A stretch of 28,929 bases of DNA from NCBI GenBank assembly GCA_037176905.1, contig JBBBWG010022779.1, forward strand, positions 46,358-75,286. The letters are read 5' to 3'. Shown here piece after piece: positions 20,155-28,929 of the stretch. This DNA is from Azolla pinnata. Lineage: Eukaryota > Streptophyta > Polypodiopsida > Salviniales > Salviniaceae. Each line of letters opens with the position of its first letter. Within the stretch, counting starts at the first letter, position 1. Made by a program: the position numbers and the translations under genes. Below the pieces are notes generated by a model that was not told the origin of the DNA, did not search any database, and worked only from the letters and a program-made list of their open reading frames with translations.

Positions 20155-20799
20155 AGCGGCTTCTTGTTCGTGATCGAGCCCTTCCGAAACCCTCTCTCGA
20201 GGCCACCGAGACTTTTTCGATCATGAAGCCGAGCTTGGTTTAGATCAGCCAAACTTCTTTGCTCCGATATACACGGGGGCGGGGGGGGATAAAAAGAAGT
20301 TGTCACACAAACCAGTTTCGTCTTTCATTCAAAATCGGTAGTAGTTTACATGGAACTCTCTTTTTATCTTTCATTAAAACTAGTTATACATGGATCATCT
20401 GTTTTTATCTTTCACTAGAAAAAACAGTTCCGTAGAATCTACAGCGTCACATTATATTGACAAGTGCTTGTTAGAAAGCGATCTCCCTCCTGCTCTAGGG
20501 GATCACGTGACTGTCAATATACATCACCCTTTCAGATCTCGATCCCGATTGCAGAATGAATTTCATCACATTTTACAGAAAAAACAATGATAATACATCA
20601 CTGGCCTTCCGATGAATACTTCACACATAACGAATGCAAAAAAATGATTATGCCGTGCTTGTTTGCTCCGAGCTTTGCAAAGATTACTCCGGCGCTTCTT
20701 AGTTTACGGTTTTCGGAGACCCACGGGTTTTGAGCAACCGGCAAGTTTAGGGTTTTTGGGTTTTAGGGCGATTCAACTCTGAGCGGTTGCGAATTCGTG

Positions 20800-23700
20800 T
20801 CAGCATCTGACTTCAGTGTCCATAACAGCTCCAAAGATGTTGGGACAACCTTCCCATGCTTTCTGCTCCCTTGCTTCCCAATATCCTCCCACATACTCGA
20901 ACGTATTTGTATCATTATTCTTGCGAAACCAGTATGGCTTCCATCCGCTTTCTTGCAACTTCCATGCCTATATAATGCACAAGATGATATCAGGGAAAGA
21001 GCAAACCACTAGGTAAATCACCACTCATCCTGAACCTTCAGATTTAATACCTTTCTTTGGTTCTGCTCAAGCCTCAGCTTCTTAATGTTCGCCAGATTAT
21101 ATTCACCATTTTCTAGATGCCTTTGATCAGGGCGCAGCCGTGAATCAGTTGGAGGTAGTTTTTCCTAATTAAAAAAGAACACATTCGCAATCAGTGAATT
21201 TCTTGAGGGTGAAGTAGCACAGAATCTAACACATGTAACAATGTTGTGCCAAAGCTGGCAGTGTGGAGGATGGTGCAGGAGTTTGACTGCTGACTCGTGG
21301 CTTTCAGAAAAAGCCTTGGGCATAAGTTCCATACCTTCAAACCCGGTGTTATTTCATTCAATGTTATTGCAAATCTCGTCAAATTGTAACGAGTAGAGAA
21401 TTCGGGCGGATCATTGCGCCGCCAAAGCAAAACGGCATTTGTCATAGGATCAAGCGTTCTTGATCTTGTTGAGATGTCCCCCATGGCAAAATACATAGCC
21501 TCGTCCCATCTCCCAAATAAGGTAGCCACTTTGTTTTCTTTTCCATCATAAACATATCCTTGAACCTAAAAGGCGAAGACTTCTTAAGTTCAAAGAGTAG
21601 GTTGAGCAAGACAATGCAAATGTCACTTTCCAAAATCCAGAGTACCTGATGCGGATTACGATCCATTATAGTTTGCTCCTTGAATTTGAGCTTACAAACA
21701 AGATTTCCATTTCCTTGAATTTTCATTGTACCAAAATGATCAATGTAAAGTTTTCCAACAATGAGATTATATATGCAAGTAGTCACCTGCAAAATGACCA
21801 TTCAATTAACTGCAAGAAAAGCGACAACCTTTGAAAACTCCAATAAACAGATGTCCATTACAGGACCTTACTCCACTGCAATCTTTGTCCATTTGCAAAC
21901 TGCACCTGAATAATCCCCACAGGGTCTAATTGTATTGATTGACCCCAAAACTTGCTCTTCAAATTACTGTCTCCTGAAAAGACCCAACCCCTGCCTTCAC
22001 AATGGCATGCAAGCACCACTGGATGGTGGCTAACCTGCAAGACAATTGTTATTACCAACCAAATTATGCTGCTACGTAGGAAGATAAGCATTATGCTACA
22101 GCCAGTGATCCAATCAAAGCATTTCTTATTGATCAGTGATAAGTCTCAAAGCATGTTCATGACTCTCTTTGATCTGTCCATAAGTTCTATAATTTTACCT
22201 CAGGATTTAAGTTTTTCTAATAACGATTAACAGTTTGCATAGATAATCTTCACCTCAAGCAAACTTACAGATTAGTGACAGCGCATAGATAGCTCATGAG
22301 ATTAAAGAGAATTGAACATAAAAGGAAATATAACCACATGTTATGACATTAACATCTAGATTTTTTTATTTCAGTTTTCACCTTTTCAGAAATAAAACGA
22401 AGACCTTTGTCTGGGTAATCTGCTTCATAAGTTTCTCCCAACAAAGGGTTGAATGGTTTACAAGTGCGTGATTTTGTGGAAGAATATCCTGACACTGCAA
22501 ATGCTGCAACGTTCAGCATCTGCATAAGGTGGTCTCCCTGAAAGAAGAGATTTAATTTCTTAAAATACAAAGCAAATAAGAATGGAAGTGGAATATCTAC
22601 GTCATTTTCGAAAGATACAGCACAAGTTGAAGTGGCTTTCTTAATGCAATTCAGTACACCGGAAACAATACACTCTAGTCAACCCATGTTTTAGCTGGCT
22701 TGCGCCACTAGTAGTGGAAACAGTTCAAACTCGTTCAGGAATAACAATCGAGCATTCTGGCAATTACACAGTATTACTTATGTAACCTGGATTATATGCT
22801 TTTCTTCTTTGGCTTTTTTTTTTCTTGTTATAGTATGTCACAGAGAGCACAAAACTCAAGCTGATGTAGAAACTAAATTAGAACATACCTGCATTCCCCA
22901 TGCATAAGCACGGTCAAGCAAATAGGAATATTCTAGGTCTTCAAAACATTTTTGAAGAGAAGAAATAGGCTCATTGAAATATACAGGCAGGCATATCTTT
23001 GTGAGATCCTTGCCAACTGCATCTTTGATTATAGACCACAAGCTTACACTCTTCTCCTCTTCTTTTGGTTCTGGAAGCCTGCTACGTCTTGGTACATGAG
23101 GATACTCAAAGCCAACCCTCTCAACAGACATGTCTGTGGATCTGTCCATATTAGGGCTTGACTTTTCACGTGCTTTAGATAAGTTCGCAGAATCCTTGGT
23201 GGAATAATTCGATGGAGTCGGCAAGGATTCCGTAACAAGAAATTCACTTGTGTCAAAAAATGTGTTGTCTTCTTCATCTGAATCTCTTTCTTGACCAGTA
23301 TTAACATCTCTTTCATCATCAGTATCTGCTCCACTCCCTCCTGAATAATTTATGTTTCATTCCATAAGAAATAAAAAAAAATTATGGTTCTTCCTAGCAT
23401 TCCCTGCATCCTAAATAAGTCTCACAAATAACATTTCATCACATGAGCATAATATGTCCCTAGAATCACAATCACAAAACTTGGAAAATGGTGTGTTAGA
23501 GCGAAAAACAACAATAAATTTCAGTAAATCTAGGATGGTGTAGACCAAGCTTGCACACTTTCCTGAAATGAACGTATACAGCAGGCAGATTGTGAGCAGG
23601 CATGATATCTTCATAAGAGATGGGTTATTCCTTATGACACAGTTCATGCTTTAAGTTGAATCATTGAGAAAAGAAACAGTCCTATGTGCATATGGAATAT

Positions 23701-25699
23701 TTCCAATCACAAAGGATATTGCACTGAACACACATATCTTGTTAGACATCTTCTCCTGACACAAGTAGCCTGGATGGGCATACAGAAAATAAGCAGCTCA
23801 AATTACTTTCTAGAGTTGACATCAGAAAACAAACCTCTTAAAATTGATAAAAACCTTTCTGCTCGATATGATGGGAAAATCTTCCTCTACTTTTATTACA
23901 CCAGAACACTAATCATTGTGTTCAGTCATAAACCATGCAATAAGTAGTAAAATGATTTACACCAAAGCTATTGATTCCTCCATTTGATATTAAATTTTAT
24001 GAAGGTCAAACAAAGAACCGTGCTATCAAGTTCACCTTCTTCGCCAAACGCATTAGATCGGCTCTGGCTTTCTTCTACGACTGTTGTCTCCAACTCCAAC
24101 TTTTCGCCCTACATTAACATACTTACAGTTAACTCGTTTACTTTCCTGACTAGACAGAAATAATTGCAATGGCGTCCATAGCAGAAACAAAAATAAGATG
24201 AGACCAACACAATCTGTCTTCAAAAGATATGACCTCTAGAAAGACGATCATCTGTTGGTAGGATAAAACGGCTGTACTAGCCTTAATCACATGATTAACA
24301 GAGACTATGCACTAAGACTAACAAATATAACACTCTGAACATTTATAAAGTTCCCATGAAAGCAGCAGGAAATCATGCCTATGGTTCCAGCCGGTATTAG
24401 AAAAGGGCATTTCTATTATGCAGTTTATGAGCGACCTTATGGCGTACTCACTGCAACCCGCATGAAGGCGATCCTGGCTGCTTGTTAACCCTAATAATTT
24501 CAATCACTGAGTGGGGAGCGGTTGATAGTTGTGCCATACCTCTAACTGCTTCAGCCTCTCAATAAGACTAATTGTATTATTTTCAAGAAGCCTGAGATGC
24601 TTCACAAGACATGACAACTCCATTTTCATTACTGTTTCACAATCCACTATCACGTTCTCTGACAATCCTTCCTGTAACAAACGGTTCCTCAGCCTGGTTG
24701 TGGACACATCAATTTTGAAAGGAAATGGTTTATTGACACAGTCTGGAGCGCTGGCGTGCACATAATCTTTTGCGGCATGCAAGGCCTCCACCCATGCATT
24801 CCGATCTTCTCTGGTTTCTGCTCGCAAATGTAAGGTTTTGATTCCAGTGAAGATGTAGAACTTCTTCTCATCTGACCTGCTCTTTCGTATGGAAGATACC
24901 TGAACCATCATCCAGATCAATCCAAAAACAATCAGGCCCAGTAGTGTTTTGAGGGCTCTGCTGTTTGTTAGCTGTGAAAAGCATAATCACAATCTATCTG
25001 GCTAGGGCACTGTTCATGCCTTCTACTCCACCGCCATGCAAACTTCGATGCAGTAGCTTCACACATAAACATATCATACACATACACAAAACATTGCGTA
25101 CATACACAACACAACGTATTTATGCATACACACACCCACAGCACAGACAACAACATGGCATTTACATATATAGAGACAACATAGCATACACACACACGCA
25201 CACACACGGGATAACATGCATACATACATGTACACTCGTACTCGTATGAAAAATGAGAGCCAACCTGCAAATGCAATTCCCCAAAGGCCTTGCTAGGTCG
25301 AGGAATGCTTCTTTGGCTCTTGAGCAGCTTCTCCGATTCTCCTCCTATGATCTGTGAGGTTGTGTGTTTGGCATCAGATAGAGTGATCTTGTCAGGCCCG
25401 TGGACTTTGTAATAGGAGAGGATGCCATGCTTGAGGATAAACCAGCGGGGGCGCCAGCCTCTACCCATGTTCACCCATTTGTACAAGATGCCAGCAACGC
25501 TGCAGTCCGCAGCCTCGTGCAACAGAGAAGAAGCACGGGGAATAGACATGGGGCCGCTGGTGTTGTTATTGGTATTGGTGTTGATGTTGTGAGAGGACGA
25601 TGCCGCGGATTGGATGAGATCAAGCGAGTCATTGATCGGGTGCGTAGGTGAGAGATCGGAACCAGCAGGCTGGCATGAGCATTTCAACACCTGCTGCAT
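20800..25699 (-). CDS. Oxysterol-binding-protein-related protein (ORP1/2 group, PH domain plus ORD)
   Basis: Ten exons: 25699-25265, 24899-24540, 24108-24036, 23340-22889, 22537-22382, 22034-21867, 21786-21646, 21565-21335, 21164-21051 and 20967-20800 (stop TGA), giving 765 residues. A PH domain (~67-190; [38 protein letters not shown]) is followed by a helical stretch (~200-265), an acidic linker (~290-320, ADTDDERD) and the lipid-transfer ORD (~360-710). Family landmarks are [34 protein letters not shown]491-K-V-S-H-H-P497-V and [10 protein letters not shown]. The EKVSHHP signature spans an exon junction and carries Val where the classic signature has a second Pro. Such proteins move sterols or phosphoinositides at membrane contact sites, with the PH domain targeting phosphoinositides. 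The ATG at 25699 is the only plausible start in its frame. The final exon ends [10 protein letters not shown], the usual plant ORP end. Assignment to the PH-containing ORP1/ORP2 group is secure; the orthologue is not resolved. Confidence 0.94.
22035..22888 (-). other. ORP introns 4 and 5 around exon 22537-22382
   Basis: Intron 4 is 22538-22888 (351 bp) and intron 5 is 22035-22381 (347 bp). Both are AT-rich with consensus GT-AG ends. Nothing else was recognised. Confidence 0.65.
23341..24035 (-). other. ORP intron 3 (695 bp)
   Basis: Donor GAAG|GTGAAC and acceptor AAATTATTCAG, phase 1, restoring [15 protein letters not shown]-rich, with no gene or transposon recognised. Confidence 0.7.
24109..24539 (-). 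other. ORP intron 2 (431 bp)
   Basis: Donor TTAGAG|GTATGG and acceptor TTAATGTAG, phase 0, joining KQLE to GEKLELE. No other content was recognised. Confidence 0.7.
24900..25264 (-). other. ORP intron 1 (365 bp) with a CA microsatellite
   Basis: It splits the PH domain between GELHLQ and VSSIRK at phase 0. It contains CA-rich simple sequence on the plus strand (25188-25207) and scattered ACATACA words. Confidence 0.75.
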
Positions 25700-26289
25700 G
25701 ATGATGCCGATCCCTAAACTTCTCCTTCCTTTGGTTCCTTCATTGGCAGAGAAGAAAGGCAGGTGCATATAAAATCGGTGGACAAAGAGGGGCACTTGCC
25801 TACTGTCGACACGTTCACAGGCAGGAAGATCCGACTTCCGAGCACATGTGGTGATGATGATGATGATGACGACGACGACGATGGCAGCAGCGGTACTGAT
25901 GAATCGCAGAGGGAATCCTCGCAAACGAGTCCGCCGTTTCCGGTGCGATGCGGAGGAATCCTGGCGAAAAGAAGGAGGGGGATCAAGGACGATCTTTCGG
26001 GGCCTGCGAACGCTGATCTTCCTCTGCAGACGGAATCGGGAAACGCGCCATGGCAGGGCCGGGGGGGGGAGGAGGAGGAATCGACTGCTGGTTGGAGAAT
26101 ATTCTAGGTTTCAGAGAGAGGCGATGGAAAGCCGATCTGCCCGCCGATCCGTCTGTTCCTGTGCTTCGTCTCCGTCGTTGGCCTGTGCGGTAGTAGTACG
26201 AAGCAGAAGACGAAAGGAAAGAAGGCGGGCCTACGCGTGGGCCTGTCTGTGCAGGCGCCCGCCATCGCCATCGCCATCGCCACGACGAC

Positions 26290-26520
26290 CTCTCTCATCT
26301 CTTCTCTTCTCTTCTCTTCTCTTCTCTTTATTTTTCTCTCTTCTACTCTTTCTCATTCATCTCTTCCGATCTCTTCTGTTCTCTTCTGTTCTGTTCTGAT
26401 CTATTCTAATCTGTTCTGTTCTGTTCTGTTCTGTTCTGATCTATTCTAATCTGTTCTGTTCAGTTTTGATCTGTTCTGATTTGTTCTGATCTGTTCTACT
26501 CTGCTCTGTTTTGTTCTGTT
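26290..26520. repeat. Pentamer-based pyrimidine-rich repeats (TCTTC then TCTGT)
   Basis: Tandem TCTTC at 26299-26328 grades into TTCTGTTCTGATC-type words to about 26520. These look like the ancestral components of the 30-bp array that follows. Confidence 0.85.
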
Positions 26521-26610
26521 CTGATCGATCCGTTCTGTTCTGATCTATTTGGTTTCGATCGATTCCGTCTCGGATCGGTTCGATTCGATTCGATTCGATT
26601 CCGATCTGTT

Positions 26611-27015
26611 CCGATCCGATCCGAGCTGTTTTGTTTTGTTTTGATCTGATCCAAGTTGTTTTGTTCTATTTTGATCCGATCCGAGCTGTTTTGTTCTGTT
26701 TTGATCCGATCCGAGCTGTTATGTTCTGTTTTGATCCGATCCGAGCTGTTCTGTTTGTTTTGATCCGATCCGAGCTGTTCTGTTCTGTTTTGATACGACC
26801 CGAGTTGTTCCGTTCTGTTTTGAGCCGATTCGACTCTATTCTAATCTGTTTTGATCCGATTCGAGTTGTTCTGTTCTGTTTTGATCCGATCCGAACTGTT
26901 TTGTTCTATTTTGATGCGATCCGAGCTGTTTTGTTCTGTTTTGATCCAATCCGATTTGTTATGTTCTGTCTTGATCCGATCCCGAGCTGTTCTATTCAGT
27001 TTTGATCTGAATTGT
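26611..27015. repeat. 30-bp minisatellite, about 13 copies
   Basis: Units begin TTGATCCGATCCGAGCTG and continue with TTTTGTTCTGTT. Unit starts fall at 26641, 26671, 26701, 26731, 26760, 26790, 26820, 26851, 26881, 26911, 26941 and 26971, with one unit of 29 bp. Copies differ by scattered substitutions. Because 30 is a multiple of three, the array leaves a long frame open on each strand, which explains the repeat-like open frames there. Confidence 0.93.
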
Positions 27016-27701
27016 TTCGATCTGATATGGTCTCCTCTACTCAGTTCTATTTTGTCTGTTCTTATCTGATCTGCTCCCTTTTGGAGCGCTTCTGTTTTGT
27101 TCTGTTCCTGTATGCATTGCATTGTGTCTATTAAAATCGCAATTGTAGTTTGTAACATGAGCTATTACATTGTAGTTGCTATTGAATGATCTCATGAATT
27201 GTGCAATTCCGAATAACCCCTCCCCCCTCCCTCTACGTTTATGGGACCCTTGATCATTTGTAATAACCACGTGAGGCTGCTTGTTATGAACCTCGCTCGA
27301 TGCGCTAGGGATGTGAATTTGCATCTTTTAATGGCCAGAAAATTTCCCAGTCACAGAGCAAAGAAGCCAACGATTGCCGCCACAATTCTTGTTTTAGAAC
27401 TCCCAGAACCGTTGTCACGATGCAGATGCAAGCGGGTGTGGAGCATCTCTTCGAAGTTCGAGCACATCGATGAGATCAGTACAAAACATGCAAAGTTAGT
27501 CGAGGGATGAGGTCAACCAAACATGCATCATCAACCACCGCATTATTGTTAAAAAAAAAAGGAGAGAGAAGAATCTCTCCGATCAGCCAGCTTGCGGTGT
27601 CAGACTTTGTTTCCACTATCCGTAGACCGTAAGTGCGTAGCGATCCTCGTCATCATCACAAGGCATGTTATTGAGACTAGGCCATGGCCCATAGCACCCA
27701 A

Positions 27702-27940
27702 TCTGGAATCTCACTCTGAATCTGGAATCTCATTCTGAATCTGGAATCTGAGTCTGAATCTGGAATCTGAGTCTGAATCTGGAATCTCACTCTGAATCGG
27801 GAATCTGAGTCTAAATCTGGAATCTGGGTCTGAATCGGAAATCTCACTTTGATTTGGGAATCTGAGTCTGAATCTGGAATCTCACTCTGAATCGGGAATC
27901 TCACTCTGAATCTGGAATCTCACTTTGAATCTGGAATCTA
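27702..27940. repeat. 19-bp minisatellite, about 12 copies
   Basis: The consensus is CTGAATCTGGAATCTCACT, with GAGT, CATT and TCGGG variants. The variant CTGAGT and CTCACT ends form two unit classes that alternate irregularly. It ends about 120 bp before the ATG at 28060, so it may lie in that gene's promoter. Confidence 0.92.
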
Positions 27941-28007
27941 CAAGAAGAGTTGTGAGTGAAGTTAAAAACTTGTTGACACAGATAAAAAAGACTCGTAATT
28001 CTTAGGT

Positions 28008-28039
28008 CTTCTTCTTCTTCTTCTTCTTCTTCTTCTTCT
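28008..28039. repeat. (TTC)n tract before the right-hand gene
   Basis: About ten TTC units end in TTCTGCAG, which would also serve as a 3' splice site 17 bases before the ATG. A second TTC run at 28116-28141 is coding (Ser). Confidence 0.85.
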
Positions 28040-28059
28040 GCAGAGCGAGCGCGAGCGAC

Positions 28060-28381
28060 ATGAGGCCCGCTGTACTCATCAGGCTCCTTGCCAAGTTCCG
28101 TCCTCCGTCTTCCAGTTCTTCTTCTTCTTCTTCTTCTTCTTCTGCTGCTGCTACCCTTCCTCACACTGCAACGTCCACCACCCGCGCTGCTGCTCTTCAG
28201 CAGGCTCTCCATCGCCGCTCCTTGCTGCACCCCCAGGTAAGCAGAAGTGGACGTGTCGCGTGTGCGGAGTGTCGAGAGCGGAAGAGTTGAAACGGAGCTT
28301 GTTTTTTTATGGCTTGTGCGTGGATGGAAGTTGCGAACTGTGGAATCTCTCATACAGCATACCAACACGGCCTCCTAAGTT

Positions 28382-28439
<58 letters not shown>

Positions 28440-28474
28440 CCAGCACTTTATACTGAACAATAGCGGCTTTGCTG
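28060..28474 (+). CDS. Unidentified protein, first exons only, mitochondrial-type N-terminus (truncated by window end)
   Basis: Exon 1 is 28060-28236 (59 codons, donor CCCCAG|GTAAGC). It begins MRPAVLIRLLAKFRPP, then a run of 12 Ser from TTC triplets, then AAATLPHT and RAAALQQALHRRSLLHPQ. Rich in Arg and Ser with no acidic residue, it looks like a mitochondrial presequence. A possible second exon, 28444-28474 (31 nt, HFILNNSGFAG), lies between acceptor TTTCCAG and donor GTAAGG and fits the phase. No family could be recognised. Nothing convincing as a further exon was found in 28475-28929. Confidence 0.6.
28385..28436. repeat. (GA)26 microsatellite in intron 1 of the right-hand gene
   Basis: An uninterrupted GA dinucleotide run ends seven bases before the candidate 3' splice site at 28443. 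Confidence 0.95.
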
Positions 28475-28929
28475 GTAAGGGCCAAAATGCAACCTTTACT
28501 AAGAAAAACGTCTTTTTTGTGATATTCTTACGAAGATAGTATCTGCCCCAGACTCAAATGTGACTGCTAAGGCTGGAATTTGATTTTATTGTTTATACAT
28601 AATCTACCTAAAAGATGGAAACTTAGAAATATCTACCATTTTTCCTGGATTTTTTCAATCACGAAGGAGTTATACTTGCAGCCTAGAAACCTCCACACAA
28701 TCTCGGAAAACTTCAATTATCAACGCTGAGAAATGTTACATGCCCGATCTGAGGTTATCAAAATAGAAATTGGTTTTAAAGGTGTAGTAATCTGCCCAAC
28801 AGAGCTTATCTGATGTTCATTGAAAGTGTCTTAGATATCGTCATCACGGTTATTAATGTCAAAGTATTTGAAAGAGTTTCATAGATGTGATGATTTCGCC
28901 CTTTTCATTCAGACATTTGTAAACTTCTC
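28475..28929 (+). other. AT-rich sequence at the right end, probably intron
   Basis: Follows the consensus donor GCTG|GTAAGG. It is AT-rich with frequent stops in all frames, as expected for an intron of the truncated gene. No exon was identified. Confidence 0.5.

Larger units (their letters stand above)
19698..20799. other. Intergenic region between PAT17 and ORP
   Basis: It contains the PAT17 5' leader (GA dinucleotides directly before the ATG at 19697), a GCGATG hexamer run, a five-unit tandem repeat, and beyond about 20300 AT-rich sequence that would include the ORP 3' untranslated region. A telobox-like TTTAGGGTTTTTGGGTTTTAGGG lies at about 20746-20768. No further gene is supported. Confidence 0.6.
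25700..28059. other. Divergent intergenic region between ORP and the right-hand gene
   Basis: No protein gene is supported. Bases 25700-26110 would include the ORP 5' leader, with a (GATGAT/GACGAC)n run at about 25850-25882. Then come pyrimidine-rich TCTTC and TCTGT repeats, a 30-bp minisatellite, a short unique stretch (27060-27690), a 19-bp minisatellite, and a TTC tract before the next ATG. The frames found here are repeat-encoded and low-complexity. Confidence 0.6.

Noticed and set aside
19899..20306. Minus-strand 135-codon frame with repeated FYCFTSL peptides
   Set aside because: It is encoded by the five-unit tandem repeat whose units vary between 37 and 55 bp, so the frame is not kept between unit types; nothing protein-like flanks it.
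26631..27158. Long repeat-encoded frames on both strands (FDPIRAVLFC-type decapeptides)
   Set aside because: They follow directly from a 30-bp tandem unit, which keeps any stop-free frame open. There is no start context or similarity.
27677..27904. Minus-strand frame with DSDSDS/RFRIQ peptides
   Set aside because: It results from the 19-bp minisatellite, which gives similar peptides in every frame.
28008..28141. TTC runs as a possible CRISPR-like or regulatory array
   Set aside because: They are ordinary triplet microsatellites without spacers, in a plant nuclear setting.

Overview
The window is nuclear DNA from a flowering plant. Every recognisable gene is split by GT-AG introns, all five named families are plant-type, and a 7-base TTTAGGG array of the Arabidopsis telomere type is present. 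Strongly GC-rich first exons followed by AT-rich later exons fit a monocot, although the species cannot be named from this sequence. Gene density is high: five identifiable genes and the start of a sixth in 28.9 kb. No intact transposon, tRNA, rRNA or CRISPR array was seen. Exon boundaries were worked out by hand from splice signals, reading-frame phase and family conservation. For each of the four genes whose start and stop both lie in the window, the exon lengths sum to a multiple of three.

Layout, left to right: (1) minus strand, 53-3918, a CRM-domain organellar intron-splicing factor of the CRS1/CFM2 class, with its 3' end outside the window. (2) 3919-5477, intergenic DNA with CCGAGCCTA-rich sequence running directly into an interstitial telomeric array. 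(3) plus strand, 5478-6356, an early-nodulin-like (copper-site-defective) phytocyanin. (4) 6357-8969, a long regulatory or leader region with a 30-bp tandem repeat carrying G-boxes and a ~480-bp purine-rich tract. (5) plus strand, 9983-15951 (possible upstream start at 8981), a SPA-family partner of COP1 with a degenerate kinase-like domain, coiled coil and WD40 propeller. (6) minus strand, 16851-19697, a DHHC protein S-acyltransferase of the PAT17 type, convergent with SPA. (7) 19698-20799, intergenic DNA with a five-unit tandem repeat. (8) minus strand, 20800-25699, an oxysterol-binding-protein-related protein (PH domain plus ORD). (9) 25700-28059, intergenic DNA with two minisatellites (30-bp and 19-bp units). 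(10) plus strand, 28060 onward, the first exon or two of an unidentified gene with a mitochondrial-type N-terminus.

The genes do not form an operon or pathway; this is an ordinary euchromatic neighbourhood. Functions represented are chloroplast RNA splicing, cell-surface arabinogalactan-like protein, light signalling, protein palmitoylation and lipid transfer. The most notable features are regulatory or structural: the phased G-box cluster upstream of a light-signalling gene, the in-frame 87-bp intron in PAT17, a 25-unit GAA/TTC tract coding for poly-Glu in the CRM gene, and the many simple and tandem arrays filling the gaps. I found no convincing evidence of an undescribed multi-gene system.
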